This document shows, in pieces, positions 8,790 to 18,858 of a stretch of DNA of 64,000 nt. Each line of letters opens with the position of its first letter. Position 1 is the first letter of the stretch. Below the pieces are notes generated by a model, which did no database searches, was not told where the DNA came from, and saw only the letters and a list, made by a program, of their open reading frames with translations. Source of the stretch: Arthrobacter sp. MA-N2 (GTDB lineage Bacteria; Actinomycetota; Actinomycetes; Actinomycetales; Micrococcaceae); assembly GCF_000517125.1 (NCBI RefSeq), contig NZ_KI912155.1:3398034-3462033 (forward strand), given 5' to 3'. Both the position numbers and the translations under genes were made by a program.

Positions 8790-10154
8790 TCAGCCCATCG
8801 AGTCCAGCAAGGCATCCACCCGCTCGTCAACGCTGCGGAAGGGATCCTTGCACAAGATAGTCTGATGGGCGCGGTCGTTCAGTTTCAAATGGACCCAGTC
8901 CACCGTGTAGTCGCGGCCGAGTTCCTGGGCGCGCCGGACGAAGTCGCCACGGAGTTTTGCGCGGGTGGTCTGCGGCGGCGCGTCGACGGCATCCTTGATG
9001 TCCGTGTCGGCCACGATGCGCCGGGCCGCGCCGCGGGACTGGATCAGGAAGAAGAGCCCGCGCTTGCGCGATATGTCGTGATACGTGAGGTCCAGCTGCG
9101 CGATCCTCGGGGAATCGAGGCCCAGTCCATGACGACGCATATAACCATCCATCAGTTTCTTTTTGATGGCCCAGTCCACTTCGGTGTCGATTCCGCTGGT
9201 GTCTCCGCTATCGATGGCGTCCAGCGTCCGTTCCCACAGATCCAGGATAAGTGGAACGTGCGGGTTATGGGCTCCGTTTGATGCTAGAAAGGCGCTGACC
9301 TTCGCGAGGTACTCACGCTGGATATCCAGGGCCGTCAATTGCCTCCCATTGGCGAGCCGTACCAGGGCTTTGCCGCTCAGGTCGTGGGAGATTTCACGAA
9401 TGCTGCGGATGGGATTCTCCATGCGCATGTCCCGCATGATGACTCCGGCCTCGACCATCCGCAGGAGAAGGTCTACCGTCCCCACCTTCAGCAAGGCGGT
9501 GGTCTCGGACATATTGGAATCGCCAACGATCACGTGCAGCCGACGGAAGAACTCGGCGTCGGCGTGCGGCTCGTCACGGGTGTTGATGATCGGCCGGGAT
9601 CTCGTCGTTGCCGAAGATACGCCTTCCCAGATATGGTCCGCCCGTTGGGAAAACGCGAAGGTGGCCCCGTGCGGCGTCTTCAGAACCTTGCCCGCACCAG
9701 CGATCAACTGCCGTGTGACGAGGAACGGAATGAGGATCTCCGCGAGCCGCGAGAACTCACCGCGGCGGGGAATCAGGTAGTTTTCGTGGCTGCCATAGGA
9801 ATTGCCGGCGGAGTCGGTGTTGTTCTTGAACAAATAGACCGTTCCGTTGAATCCCTCCGCCGCGAGGCGGCCCTGCGCCTCATCCACCAGGTCATCGAGA
9901 ATCAGTTCACCGGCACGGTCGTGCGCGATCAGCTGGGCGAGGTCGTCACACTCTGCTGTGGCGTATTCCGGGTGCGAGCCGACGTCGAGGTACAGCCGCG
10001 AGCCATTGGTGAGAAAGACGTTGGAGGATCGTCCCCAGCTCACAACCTTCCGAAAAAGGTACCTGGCGACTTCCTCCGGGGCCAAGGGCCGTGAGTCCGG
10101 GCTCGAATACGAAATACCGAACTCGGTTTCAATCCCGAATATTCTCTTGTCCAT
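8790..10154 (-). CDS. pafA: Pup-protein ligase PafA
   Basis: A 454-residue carboxylate-amine ligase of the glutamine-synthetase-like fold. It joins the C-terminal Glu of Pup to lysines of target proteins with ATP. The N-terminus [10 protein letters not shown] carries the metal-binding glutamates, and Asp57 in [12 protein letters not shown] is at the position of the catalytic aspartate. Further conserved blocks are [20 protein letters not shown] and [20 protein letters not shown]. The start ATG at 10154 has GGGGAGG about 6 nt upstream. It begins 1 nt after the prcA stop, so translation is probably coupled. Confidence 0.97.
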   Translation of the reverse strand: MDKRIFGIETEFGISYSSPDSRPLAPEEVARYLFRKVVSWGRSSNVFLTNGSRLYLDVGSHPEYATAECDDLAQLIAHDRAGELILDDLVDEAQGRLAAEGFNGTVYLFKNNTDSAGNSYGSHENYLIPRRGEFSRLAEILIPFLVTRQLIAGAGKVLKTPHGATFAFSQRADHIWEGVSSATTRSRPIINTRDEPHADAEFFRRLHVIVGDSNMSETTALLKVGTVDLLLRMVEAGVIMRDMRMENPIRSIREISHDLSGKALVRLANGRQLTALDIQREYLAKVSAFLASNGAHNPHVPLILDLWERTLDAIDSGDTSGIDTEVDWAIKKKLMDGYMRRHGLGLDSPRIAQLDLTYHDISRKRGLFFLIQSRGAARRIVADTDIKDAVDAPPQTTRAKLRGDFVRRAQELGRDYTVDWVHLKLNDRAHQTILCKDPFRSVDERVDALLDSMG

Positions 10155-10155
10155 T

Positions 10156-10863
10156 TCAGGCCTCCCCTGCAAGCAGCTGCGTGATTTCTTCCGCGCGGAG
10201 CCTGCGGAACGCCCGCCGGGATCCGCGCCCGCTTTCCGGGCTACGGTCCAACACTGCAGCTTCGACGGCGGTTCCGGGCAGTGCGTCCACCTCTTTGTCC
10301 GTGGCCAGCGCCTTGACCGCCAGGCGAAGGGCACCCGCCAGGTCAAGATCGTCTTTCCAGCCACCTGCGACGGTCTCGGCTACTTGTTCCGCGAGGCCTC
10401 CCATGACCACGAAGCCGTTCTCGTCGGCGATGGAACCGTCAAAGGTCAGCCGATACAGATGATCATCGGCCTGGGTATGCCCCACCTCCGCCACTGCAAG
10501 CTCCACTTCAAACGGCTTTTGCTCCGCGGTGAAGACGGCGCCAAGACTCTGCGCATAGACGCTCGCGAGCCCGCGGGCCGTGACGTCCTCGCGATCGTAG
10601 GAATAGCCGCGGACGTCGGCGTAACGGACGCCTGCCTGCCGAAGACTCTCAAACTCGTTGTACTTCCCCACCGCGGCGAAGGCGATCTTGTCGTAGATCT
10701 CACCGATCTTGTGCAGGGACGGCGACGGGTTTTCTGCCACCAAGGCGATCCCGTCCGCGCAGCTGATCACGACGACGGAGCGGCCGCGGGCGATGCCTTT
10801 CCGCGCGAAGTCTGCGCGGTCCTTCATCAGCTGCTCGGGCGAAACATAAAACTGCTGGGTCAT
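10156..10863 (-). CDS. prcA: 20S proteasome alpha subunit
   Basis: A 235-residue alpha-type subunit that forms the outer gating rings of the proteasome. The N-terminus [20 protein letters not shown] is the bacterial gate region, and the body follows alpha-subunit topology ([33 protein letters not shown]). The C-terminus is Arg-rich. The ATG at 10863 has GGGAGG 6-7 nt upstream and was preferred over an in-frame start 36 nt earlier inside prcB. It lies 1 nt after the prcB stop and 1 nt before pafA. Confidence 0.97.
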   Translation of the reverse strand: MTQQFYVSPEQLMKDRADFARKGIARGRSVVVISCADGIALVAENPSPSLHKIGEIYDKIAFAAVGKYNEFESLRQAGVRYADVRGYSYDREDVTARGLASVYAQSLGAVFTAEQKPFEVELAVAEVGHTQADDHLYRLTFDGSIADENGFVVMGGLAEQVAETVAGGWKDDLDLAGALRLAVKALATDKEVDALPGTAVEAAVLDRSPESGRGSRRAFRRLRAEEITQLLAGEA

Positions 10864-10864
10864 C

Positions 10865-11674
10865 TCAAGCCTCCCGTCCGGCAACAGCGCGCGATTCAAC
10901 GATGGATCCGGCGATCGCCGCCAACTCGCGTTCGGGCACCCGGCGGGCGCCTGCGCGATTGACGGTGTACACCACCGGCCAGAGCTGACGGACGGGATCC
11001 GGGCCGCCTGTGGCAGAGTCGTCGTCGGCCGCGTCGTAGAGGGCTTCCACTGCGACGGCCACGGCCCCGTCTTCGGTGAGGTTCGGCCGCCACAGTTTCT
11101 TCAAGGCACCCCGGGCGAAGACGGAACCGGAACCCACCGAGTGGTGCTCCAATTCCTCGTATCGTCCGCCTGTGACGTCGTAGGAAAACAGCCGTCCCAC
11201 GCCGGCTGCCTGGTCGAAGCCCGCGAAAAGCGGAATCACCGCGAGCCCTTGCATGGCCATCGGGAGGTTTCCCCGGATCATGGCTCCAAGCCGGTTGGCT
11301 TTGCCGTCCAGGCTCAGCAGGGTGCCTTCGATCTTCTCGTAGTGTTCAAGTTCCACCTGGAACAAGCGGGTGATATCGAGGGCAAGGCCCGCCGTGCCGG
11401 CTATGCCCAGGACGGAGTATTCGTCGGCAGGGAAGACCTTCTCGATGTGCCTGCTGGCAATGACATTCCCCATAGTGGCGCGCCGATCGCCCGCCATCAG
11501 AACGCCGCCGGGATAACTGAGGGCGACGATGGTTGTGGCGTGCGGCACCGGCGGAATCTGTCCCGCGGGCAGCACTTGGTTGAAAGGGAGAAGTTCAGGC
11601 CTGGAGCGTTGCAGATGCTCTGTGAACGAAGACGTTGCTTGGGTGGCCAGGTGGCCGGCTGCTGGATCCTGCAT
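10865..11674 (-). CDS. prcB: 20S proteasome beta subunit
   Basis: A 269-residue catalytic subunit made as a precursor. Self-cleavage before Thr47 in the sequence PHATTIVAL would expose the N-terminal threonine nucleophile, leaving a 46-residue propeptide. The active-site environment [10 protein letters not shown] follows, then [21 protein letters not shown]. The late motif [14 protein letters not shown] is also typical. The ATG at 11674 has AAGGAG about 8 nt upstream. It is 78 nt downstream of pup and 1 nt upstream of prcA. Confidence 0.97.
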   Translation of the reverse strand: MQDPAAGHLATQATSSFTEHLQRSRPELLPFNQVLPAGQIPPVPHATTIVALSYPGGVLMAGDRRATMGNVIASRHIEKVFPADEYSVLGIAGTAGLALDITRLFQVELEHYEKIEGTLLSLDGKANRLGAMIRGNLPMAMQGLAVIPLFAGFDQAAGVGRLFSYDVTGGRYEELEHHSVGSGSVFARGALKKLWRPNLTEDGAVAVAVEALYDAADDDSATGGPDPVRQLWPVVYTVNRAGARRVPERELAAIAGSIVESRAVAGREA

Positions 11675-11704
11675 TGCTGCGCTCCTTCGACTCTGACTTC
11701 CGAT

Positions 11705-11730
11705 GCCCGGCGGCCTCGCGCCGGCCGGGC
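11705..11730 (-). other. Inverted repeat between pup and prcB
   Basis: GCCCGGC at 11705-11711 pairs perfectly with GCCGGGC at 11724-11730 across a GC-rich 12-nt spacer. It lies in the 78-nt gap between the pup stop and prcB, with no T-run. It could act as a partial terminator or an RNA-processing or stability element. This is inference from structure only. Confidence 0.4.
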
Positions 11731-11752
11731 CGTTAGCTTAGCTGGCGGCTGC

Positions 11753-11956
11753 TTACTGGCCACCCTTTTGCACAAATGCCCGAACGAACTCTTCGGCATT
11801 CGATTCAAGGACGCCGTCGATTTCGTCGAGGAGATCGTCCACGCCTTGCGTGGCGACTGAAGCCTGGGCCTCCGGCGCTCCGGGCGGGGCCTCGGGGACG
11901 TCAGCCTCGGTCTCAGCGTCGCGGGACTGCGGTTGCTGCTGCTCTTGGGTTGCCAT
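11753..11956 (-). CDS. pup: Prokaryotic ubiquitin-like protein Pup
   Basis: A 67-residue disordered tag protein. It ends in VQKGGQ, so Dop must deamidate the terminal Gln67 to Glu before PafA can use it. The C-terminal binding segment VDDLLDEIDGVLESNAEEFVRAF is the part that forms a helix on the Arc coiled coil. Lys64 is the only lysine. The middle is Pro-, Ala- and Glu-rich. The ATG at 11956 follows GGAGAAAG at about 5 nt and is preferred over upstream in-frame starts. It sits between dop and prcB. Confidence 0.95.
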   Translation of the reverse strand: MATQEQQQPQSRDAETEADVPEAPPGAPEAQASVATQGVDDLLDEIDGVLESNAEEFVRAFVQKGGQ

Positions 11957-12070
11957 TTCTTTCTCCATTCTGTCCATCCCCGTCAAAAGGGGACTTCCTG
12001 TAATGCCATATTGCCACGGGGCGGCCCGCGCCGCTGCGGTTTTAGCAAGCAGTTTGGCGACCTTTCATGG

Positions 12071-12092
12071 GCCGCCCGTTCAGGCGGGCGGC
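12071..12092 (-). other. Stem-loop at the dop 3' end, upstream of pup
   Basis: GCCGCCCG (12071-12078) pairs with CGGGCGGC (12085-12092) across a 6-nt loop. The stem overlaps the last codons and stop of dop. It is followed on the minus strand by CCATGAAAGG, not a T-tract, so it may be an attenuator or mRNA-stability element ahead of the 123-nt dop-pup gap rather than a full terminator. Confidence 0.4.
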
Positions 12093-13750
12093 GCCGGGTC
12101 CAGACCGAGCAATTCCCGAAGGAATGCACCCGCGGTGGCGTGCTTTCGAAAGAGCTGGCCAGTGAGTGCTTCTGTTCCGCGGAGGGGCTCCCGTGTGGGC
12201 ACCCTTTGGAGTTTGCCGATGCCGGGAACGTCGAAGATGACCGAATCCCAGCTGGCACCGACCACGTCCTTACCGAAACTGGCAACGCACTTCCCGCGGA
12301 AATATGCCCGCGTGTCCGATGGCGGCTCGACGACGGCCCGGGTGATGGCGGCGTCGTCGACAATCGTCTGCATCCGGTCACGGGAAAGCAGGCGATAGTA
12401 AAGGCCCTTTTCGGGTCTGACGTCGGACCATTGCAAATCAACAAGACCCAGGCGGGCGTCGTTCCATTCCAAGCCATCACGGTTGCGATAGCCCTCCAAG
12501 AGGGACATCTTGGCGAGCCATTCGACGGAAGACGCGGCACCTGCCGGATTGTTCCCCAAAAGCCCCAACGTTGACTCCCACCGTTCCAGGACATCCCGGG
12601 TGTGGCCGTCCCCGCTGAAGGCGTCGGAAACCCCGGTTTCCTGGGCAAGTTTGGCTGCGGCCTCGTAGTACATCCACTGGATATCCAACGCTGTTACGCG
12701 GCGTCCGTCGAGAAGCCTGATCGTGGCCGTCAGTGAGGTGTCGTGGCTGATTGTCTGGAGGCCCGCCACGGCCTCGTGCACTTCGATCTTCGGAGCTTGG
12801 CCGGCTTCGATAAGGCTCAAGACCAAGGCCGTGGTGCCGAACTTCAGGTAATTGGACACTTGGCTCAGGTTGGCGTCGCCGATGATGACGTGCAGGCGCC
12901 GGTACTTGTCCGCCGTGGCGTGCGGTTCATCACGGGTATTGATGATGGGACGCCTGATGGTGGTTTCGAGTCCCACCTCAGCTTCGAAGAAGTCCGCGCG
13001 CTGACTGATCTGGAATCCGGCCTTCGAACCGTCTTGGCCCTTGCCAAGTCGCCCGGCCCCGCAGATGACTTGGCGGGTAACGAAGAACGGCGTCAAGCCC
13101 CGGACGATCTCCCCGAAAGGCACCGATCGGGGCATGAGGTAGTTCTCGTGGGAGCCGTAAGACACCGATTTATTGTCAGTGTTGTTCTTGTACAAGTTGA
13201 TGGCCGGCAAATCAGGATCTGCTGCCACTCTCCGGACGGCGGCCAAGGCGACGAGGTCGCCGGCTGCATCCCACGCAACGATGTCGCGAGGATTCGTGAC
13301 CTCGGGACTGGAGTATTCCGGGTGGGCGTGGTCCACGTACAGGCGCGCCCCGTTGCCGAGGACCATGTTCATCAGCAGCGAGCCAGATTCGTCGCTGCCG
13401 TCGGCTTCGAGTTCCTGCCGCCCATATGCAAGGGCAACGGCCTCGGCGTCGAGCACCGGAGGCCTGTCGGTCAGCTGGCTGGGCTCGGCAGCACTACGCT
13501 CCACTGTCCAGCCACGGGCATCATGCAGGGGTTCTTCGTCGGTATAGTCCCACCGGGTTTCAGCACCCCCCGCCGCCCGCTGCCGGGTCAGGTTGGCGTA
13601 GGCCTGGATGATGCGCGCGGACATCATTGTGGCATTCGCCCCCGGCGCAGAGGGCGCATGGATACCGTATTCAGTTTCCGAACCCATGACGCGCATCGCC
13701 CCGCCCACCGGAAGTTTCTCCGAAGGCGGAACTTCCGGCCGGGCCGTCAC
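12080..13750 (-). CDS. dop: Deamidase/depupylase Dop
   Basis: A PafA paralogue that deamidates the C-terminal Gln of Pup and removes Pup from substrates. [19 protein letters not shown] carries the metal-binding glutamates, and [15 protein letters not shown] holds the catalytic aspartate. The insert LMNMVLGNG after an acidic stretch corresponds to the Dop-loop region that distinguishes it from Paf[21 protein letters not shown] is shared with PafA. Reading from the GTG at 13750 gives 556 residues and a GTGA overlap with the arc stop. An ATG at 13696 (538 residues) starts right at the conserved segment and may be the true start. Confidence 0.93.
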   Translation of the reverse strand: MTARPEVPPSEKLPVGGAMRVMGSETEYGIHAPSAPGANATMMSARIIQAYANLTRQRAAGGAETRWDYTDEEPLHDARGWTVERSAAEPSQLTDRPPVLDAEAVALAYGRQELEADGSDESGSLLMNMVLGNGARLYVDHAHPEYSSPEVTNPRDIVAWDAAGDLVALAAVRRVAADPDLPAINLYKNNTDNKSVSYGSHENYLMPRSVPFGEIVRGLTPFFVTRQVICGAGRLGKGQDGSKAGFQISQRADFFEAEVGLETTIRRPIINTRDEPHATADKYRRLHVIIGDANLSQVSNYLKFGTTALVLSLIEAGQAPKIEVHEAVAGLQTISHDTSLTATIRLLDGRRVTALDIQWMYYEAAAKLAQETGVSDAFSGDGHTRDVLERWESTLGLLGNNPAGAASSVEWLAKMSLLEGYRNRDGLEWNDARLGLVDLQWSDVRPEKGLYYRLLSRDRMQTIVDDAAITRAVVEPPSDTRAYFRGKCVASFGKDVVGASWDSVIFDVPGIGKLQRVPTREPLRGTEALTGQLFRKHATAGAFLRELLGLDPAPPA

Positions 13751-15564
13751 AGGTACTGGCCGGTGTTGGGAGTCGTCTCGATCGACTTCCCGGGCTCCTG
13801 GCCTGCCTTGCCCTGGACGATGGTGCGGATGTATGTGATGCGTTCGCCCTTCTTTCCTGAAATGCGTGCCCAGTCATCCGGGTTCGTGGTGTTGGGCATG
13901 TCCTCATGCTCGCGGAATTCATCGACGACTGCACGCAGGAAGTGGTCGATCCGAAGGCCTTTCTGCTGTGTCAGCAAGAGGTCCTTGATGGCGTACTTCT
14001 TGGCCCGGTCCACCACGTTCTGGACTACGGCTCCGGAGTTGAAGTCCTTGAAGTAGAGCATCTCGGTATCGCCATTGGCGTAGGTGACTTCCAGGTACTC
14101 ATTGGATTTCTCGGTCGAGTACATGGCTTCGACGGTGCGTTGGATAATCGCATCAACCGTAGCCTGAACGTCACCGGCGTGCTCGGCCAGGTCCGTCGCA
14201 TGGAAAGGAAGGTCCTTGGTGATGTACTTGGCGAAGATGTCGGCTGCCGCTTCGGCGTCGGGACGCTGGATCTTGACCTTCACGTCCAACCTGCCCGGCC
14301 GAAGAATTGCGGGGTCAATCATGTCTTCGCGATTCGAGGCGCCGATCACAATCACGTTGTCCAGCCGTTCGACGCCGTCAATCTCGCTGAGGAGCTGCGG
14401 GACGATGGTTGTCTCAACGTCGGAGGAAACACCCGTTCCGCGGGTGCGGAACAATGAGTCCATTTCGTCGAAAAATACCACCACGGGGCTGCCGTCCGAA
14501 GCCTTTTCCCGGGCCCGGGCAAAGATCAGCCGGATATGACGCTCTGTTTCCCCGACATACTTGTCAAGAAGTTCAGGACCCTTGATGTTCAGGAAGTAGC
14601 TCTTGAGGTCCACGTTGCCGGCCCGTTCGGAGGCACGGGCGGCGAGCGAGTTGGCAACGGCCTTCGCGATCAGCGTCTTACCGCAACCCGGAGGGCCGTA
14701 AAGCAGGATGCCTTTGGGTGCCTTGAGCCCGTGTTCGCGGTACAAATCCGGGTGCAGGAACGGGAGTTCCACGGCGTCGCGGATCTGTTCGATCTGAGGG
14801 CCCAAACCGCCGATGTCCTCGTAGGTGATATCCGGGACTTCTTCGAGGACGAGGTTTTCCACCTCTGCTCGCGGCACCTTCTCCAGGGCGTAGCCGGTGC
14901 GGGAATCCAGAGACAAGGCGTCACCGACGCGCAGGTGCACCTTCTGCAATGCCCCTGAAAGCCTGACGACACGCTCTTCATCGGCCCGTCCCACTACCAG
15001 GGCGCGATCGGTGCCAAGCATTTCCTTGAGCGTGACGAGTTCGCCGGCCCGTTCATAGCCCAGGCCAGTCACCACGAGCAAGGCCTCGTTGAGAAGGACT
15101 TCCTGCCCCACGGCCAGCTGGTTGAGGTTAACCAGAGGGCTGACGCCGACGCGCATCTTTCGGCCCGCATTAAAGATGTCAACAGATTCCTCTGTGGCTG
15201 CCTGGCCCGTACTGCCTGCCGTTGGTTGGCGCCTGGGGTTGATCTGCAAAATGGTCCCGAAACTGTACGGCGGTTGGCCGTCCTGTTCGAGGGCGCCTTT
15301 GAGCCGCAGGATTTCGGCCTTCGCCGTTTCCAACATGGTGACGAGCTTGGTGTTGTTCTGAGTGGCGGCGGCAAGTTGGCGGTCAATGTGGCGCAGTTTG
15401 TCACGAAGGATGTTGATCTGGCGTTCCGCGACAGTGAGCTCACCGGAGGAGTCCTCCACCGGTTGGTTCCCCCCACCCCCGTGTCCCGTTTTTCCCTCAG
15501 TCACAGCCTTGTTCGATGGCTCCTCCGGCATTGTCCGCCCGAAGTCGTTGTTCGACGTATCCAC
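13747..15564 (-). CDS. arc: Proteasomal AAA+ ATPase Arc/Mpa
   Basis: A 605-residue hexameric unfoldase that recognises pupylated proteins and feeds them to PrcBA. An N-terminal coiled coil (about 45-95) binds Pup, followed by tandem OB domains and one AAA module with Walker A GPPGCGKT (290-297) and Walker B FFDEMD (364-369). The C-terminus ends in GQYL, the tail that docks into the proteasome alpha ring. The start is GTG at 15564 with AAGGAG about 12 nt upstream; a nearer ATG is out of frame. It heads the arc-dop-pup-prcB-prcA-pafA run. Confidence 0.97.
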   Translation of the reverse strand: MDTSNNDFGRTMPEEPSNKAVTEGKTGHGGGGNQPVEDSSGELTVAERQINILRDKLRHIDRQLAAATQNNTKLVTMLETAKAEILRLKGALEQDGQPPYSFGTILQINPRRQPTAGSTGQAATEESVDIFNAGRKMRVGVSPLVNLNQLAVGQEVLLNEALLVVTGLGYERAGELVTLKEMLGTDRALVVGRADEERVVRLSGALQKVHLRVGDALSLDSRTGYALEKVPRAEVENLVLEEVPDITYEDIGGLGPQIEQIRDAVELPFLHPDLYREHGLKAPKGILLYGPPGCGKTLIAKAVANSLAARASERAGNVDLKSYFLNIKGPELLDKYVGETERHIRLIFARAREKASDGSPVVVFFDEMDSLFRTRGTGVSSDVETTIVPQLLSEIDGVERLDNVIVIGASNREDMIDPAILRPGRLDVKVKIQRPDAEAAADIFAKYITKDLPFHATDLAEHAGDVQATVDAIIQRTVEAMYSTEKSNEYLEVTYANGDTEMLYFKDFNSGAVVQNVVDRAKKYAIKDLLLTQQKGLRIDHFLRAVVDEFREHEDMPNTTNPDDWARISGKKGERITYIRTIVQGKAGQEPGKSIETTPNTGQYL

Positions 15565-15665
15565 GAAGCATCAGCTCCTTCCCGCTTTCTATAAATAGAC
15601 CTTAGCCCTCAAAAGCGTCGGGAAACCTGTGACATCCGGAATGCGGACCAGTTTGTGATCTTTCC

Positions 15666-16718
15666 TTAATTCGCGGGCGCGGGGTTGTCCTTCACGTTGG
15701 TGCCGGCTATCGCATCACGTGCCGCCCGGCGCAGTTTTTTGTCGGAAACGGCCCGCTCCCCCACCGCCGCCGGAGTCCAGGCATTCAGGTCCTCTTCGCT
15801 GAACTCGGTCTTGGAAGGGCGGCGCTTGACGGAGATACCCGTCACGCCATCCGCGAGCCGACGAGTCACGAGCAGGAAGCCGGTGTGGGCCACCATGCGG
15901 TGGTCAGGGCGGACGGCCAGGCCTTCGAGGTGCCACCCGCGGACCATCGATTCCCAAGCGTCCGGTTCGGTGAAACGGCCGTCGGCGCGGATGGCTTCCG
16001 CGGTACGGGAAAGCTGGGTCACGGTGGCCACATAGTTGATCCACACGCCGCCCGGGGCCAGAACGGTCGCTACGGCGTCGAGGCATTCCCAAGGAGCCAG
16101 CATGTCGAGGACCACGCGGTCCACGGATCCGGGTTCTTCGCTGCGGACAACTTCCTCCTGGAAGTCACCGAGCGAGATCTTCCAGGCAGGGTGTGGTCCG
16201 CCGAAAATGGTTTCCACGTTCCCGCGGGCGATGTCGGCGAATTCTTCGCGGCGCTCGAAAGAGTGCAGGTAGCCGCCGTCGCCCACTGCGCGAAGCAGCG
16301 AGATCGAAAGGGCTCCGGAACCCACGCCGGCCTCCACCACGCGCGCGCCTGGGAAGATGTCCGCCATGGTGACGATCTGGCCCGCATCCTTGGGATAAAC
16401 AACAGCCGCGCCGCGGGGCATGGACAACACGAAGTCGGACAGGAGCGGCCGGAGCGTCTGGTACTGCTGGCCGACGTTGTTGGCCACCACCGAACCGTCA
16501 ACCTGGCCAATGATCTCATCGTGGTTCAGGAAACCGCGATGCGTGTGGAAGGCGCCGCCTTCCTCCAGGGTGATCGTGTTCATCCGGCCGCGTTCGTCGG
16601 TGAGCTGGACCCGCTCGCCCACACGGAACGGTCCGCGGCGCCGCGCAGCACCCGTGGGTTGGAGGGCAGTGTTGGCGGTGCCGGTTTCGGTGTCGCTGGC
16701 GGCGGTTTCGCTGCTCAT
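15666..16718 (-). CDS. trmI: tRNA (adenine-N1)-methyltransferase TrmI
   Basis: A 350-residue SAM-dependent enzyme expected to make m1A58 in tRNA. An N-terminal beta domain (GPFRVGERVQLTDERGR) is followed by a Rossmann fold with the SAM motif VVEAGVGSGALSISLL and the catalytic-region sequence VVLDMLAPWE. The N-terminal 25 residues are low-complexity. The ATG at 16718 has GAGGAA about 7 nt upstream and is preferred over a start 69 nt further upstream. The gene lies just upstream of arc, the same neighbourhood as Rv2118c in M. tuberculosis. Confidence 0.93.
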   Translation of the reverse strand: MSSETAASDTETGTANTALQPTGAARRRGPFRVGERVQLTDERGRMNTITLEEGGAFHTHRGFLNHDEIIGQVDGSVVANNVGQQYQTLRPLLSDFVLSMPRGAAVVYPKDAGQIVTMADIFPGARVVEAGVGSGALSISLLRAVGDGGYLHSFERREEFADIARGNVETIFGGPHPAWKISLGDFQEEVVRSEEPGSVDRVVLDMLAPWECLDAVATVLAPGGVWINYVATVTQLSRTAEAIRADGRFTEPDAWESMVRGWHLEGLAVRPDHRMVAHTGFLLVTRRLADGVTGISVKRRPSKTEFSEEDLNAWTPAAVGERAVSDKKLRRAARDAIAGTNVKDNPAPAN

Positions 16719-16836
16719 GGGTGTTTCCTCGCTCCTGTACGGCTGGGCCGTCAATTGTTGCCGCAGTTGCTGCTTAGTGATGCGCACTGCTGTCGGGGGT
16801 ATTTCGCGGCCGGCAGGTAACTCTACCGGGAAGGTC

Positions 16837-18006
16837 CTAGGAGCGCCCGCTCCGGCGGGCTACTTTACCTGTAATGGCTGTCACGACGGCCTGTTGGCGC
16901 AACAGACCCGTGACGGTGCCGGTTTCGTCCACCACGGCGTATTCGGCGCCGTTGAGCTGGGCCAGATACTGGATCAGTTCCTGGCCGTTCGATGTCCTGG
17001 GCACGTAGGCGCCGTCGGCAAGCGGAGTCGAAACCGCGGTGACCAGTGTCGCGTAAATCTCGGAGGGCGGCACGGCTGCTGCGGCAGCCGGATCGACAAG
17101 TCCTTGCGGCCGCCCGTCCGGCCCGCAAATCACGACGGCGGGAGCACCGTACGGTGCCACGCGCAGGACGTCGGCGACGGTGGCCGAGTTCGGAATCCCG
17201 ACGGCGGGTTCGGCCAAGGCCGCGGCACTCACCGAGGGGAGGCGTCCGCGGAGCGTGGCCTGCTGAATGGCACCGGATGCGCCGACCCAGAGGAAGCTGC
17301 AGACAAGGAATGTGATGAGCATCAGGGTGAGATCGGGGGAACTGCCGCTCAGCAACGGCAACGCGATGAACCAAACAACCAGGACGATCACGATGACCCG
17401 TCCGGCCCACCCGGCCGCCACCGTCCCCTTTTCCTGGCTGCCCGTAGCCTTCCATACCGCGGATTCCACGAGGCGTCCTCCATCAAGGGGCAGGCCCGGG
17501 AGTACGTTGAAGATGCCGATCAGCAGGTTGGCCCACATCAGAATATTCGTCAGAGTGTCCCCCACCCCGGTGAAGACATCGGCCTCAAGCAACAGCCAGG
17601 CCCCGCCCGCGAGGAAAAAGTTGGCCACGGGTCCTGCCAAGGCAACCAGCACCGAGCGGCCCGGGGATGCGATGAAACTCTCGAACTGCGTGTGCCCGCC
17701 CCAGAGGTTCAACACGATCTTCTCCGTAGGCCATTTGAAAGCCTTCGCGCTCAAAGCATGGGCGAGTTCGTGCACGAGCACCGAGAGCGCGAGGAGGAGC
17801 GCATATGCAAAGGCAACAAAGTAGGCGCCGATGCCTAGGGAGTGGTTCCGGATCAGCAGAGCCGGCCCGTACACGATGACCGTAAACGCGGCAATGATGA
17901 ACCAAGAGTAAGCAAGGTAGACGGGGATCCCCGCGATGCGGCCGAGTGGAATCCCGTCTTTCCGTCCACCGCGGGTGCTATGTCCGACTTTCCCGGTAGT
18001 GCTCAC
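16837..18006 (-). CDS. Site-2 protease family protein with C-terminal CBS region
   Basis: A 389-residue intramembrane zinc metalloprotease. HELAH at 79-83 supplies the metal-binding HExxH, and the second motif NVLPGLPLDGGRL supplies the Asp ligand in a later membrane helix. Several hydrophobic segments lie between residues 27 and 240. The last 130 residues look like a pair of CBS domains and are probably a cytoplasmic nucleotide-sensing regulator. The GTG start at 18006 directly abuts the stop of the HAD gene, so the two are likely co-translated. The substrate is unknown. Confidence 0.88.
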   Translation of the reverse strand: MSTTGKVGHSTRGGRKDGIPLGRIAGIPVYLAYSWFIIAAFTVIVYGPALLIRNHSLGIGAYFVAFAYALLLALSVLVHELAHALSAKAFKWPTEKIVLNLWGGHTQFESFIASPGRSVLVALAGPVANFFLAGGAWLLLEADVFTGVGDTLTNILMWANLLIGIFNVLPGLPLDGGRLVESAVWKATGSQEKGTVAAGWAGRVIVIVLVVWFIALPLLSGSSPDLTLMLITFLVCSFLWVGASGAIQQATLRGRLPSVSAAALAEPAVGIPNSATVADVLRVAPYGAPAVVICGPDGRPQGLVDPAAAAAVPPSEIYATLVTAVSTPLADGAYVPRTSNGQELIQYLAQLNGAEYAVVDETGTVTGLLRQQAVVTAITGKVARRSGRS

Positions 18007-18738
18007 TTAGTTTGCCTGTCCGAGGAGGGCGGCAGCAGGCACAATGCCGGCAGCCCGTGCAGCGACGAGCGCTTCAAGGTCGGCGACCTTCCGTCCCTGA
18101 AGGGTGTCCCAAGTGGTTCTGCTTGGGTCCTCCGGCAAGGGCATCTGGTGCGGAATTCCGACCGTGACGACCCCGGATGCGATCGCGGCCGCAACTCCCG
18201 GGACGGAATCCTCCAAGGCGACGCAATGATCCTTGGTCAGCTCGGGGTCTGTGTGCCCAAGTCGCTCGACCGCCGTGAGGTAGGCCTCCGGGTGGGGCTT
18301 TCCTTGGTTGACGATGTCCCCCGTGACCAGGAATTCAAAGTAGGGCTTGGGGAGGTTGGCCACAACTTCGCGTGCCATCGGACCCTCGGACATGGTCACG
18401 AGGGCGCAGCGAACGCCCCTTTGGTACAACTCGTCGAGCAATTCCTTGGCACCGGGCCGCCAGGGCACCTCGACGCGGAGGCGCTCGATCACGTGGCCGC
18501 TCAAGGTGTCAACGATCTCCCGCTTTGCAAGGTTCACACCGGCGGATTGAAGGAGTCCGGCCGAGTGCATGAGCGACTGTCCTACGAGCTGCATGGCTTG
18601 TTCATGGCTCCAGCCGCCACCGTGGGACTCTACGAGGGCGCGTTCCGCGGCAATCCAGTATGGTTCGGTGTCCACCAGGGTGCCATCCATGTCCCATAGC
18701 GCGGCTTTGAGGAGGGGCTGGGTGGATAAGGCATGCAT
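18007..18738 (-). CDS. HAD-superfamily hydrolase (beta-phosphoglucomutase-like subgroup)
   Basis: A 243-residue phosphatase-type protein. Motif I is WDMDGTLVDTEP with the nucleophile and acid/base aspartates. Motif II is LVTMSEGP, and motifs III and IV are GKPHPEAYL and ALEDSVPGVAAAIASG. The helical cap between motifs I and II is the small type found in phosphoglycolate phosphatase and beta-phosphoglucomutase relatives. The substrate cannot be told from sequence. It ends at the first base of the site-2 protease start. Confidence 0.9.
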   Translation of the reverse strand: MHALSTQPLLKAALWDMDGTLVDTEPYWIAAERALVESHGGGWSHEQAMQLVGQSLMHSAGLLQSAGVNLAKREIVDTLSGHVIERLRVEVPWRPGAKELLDELYQRGVRCALVTMSEGPMAREVVANLPKPYFEFLVTGDIVNQGKPHPEAYLTAVERLGHTDPELTKDHCVALEDSVPGVAAAIASGVVTVGIPHQMPLPEDPSRTTWDTLQGRKVADLEALVAARAAGIVPAAALLGQAN

Positions 18739-18858
18739 GCCTCAAGTCTACGTGGAACGGGGGGACGCAATCGTCCTTCCACGCCCGGGGCGACTTATGG
18801 CCACGCCGTCCTCCTCAAGGCCATGCGTGGGTGGCGGTCTTGGACGTAGGGTGAGTGG

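Noticed and set aside
12743..14056. 437-codon plus-strand open frame
   Set aside because: It is antisense to dop and arc, both fully supported by motifs.
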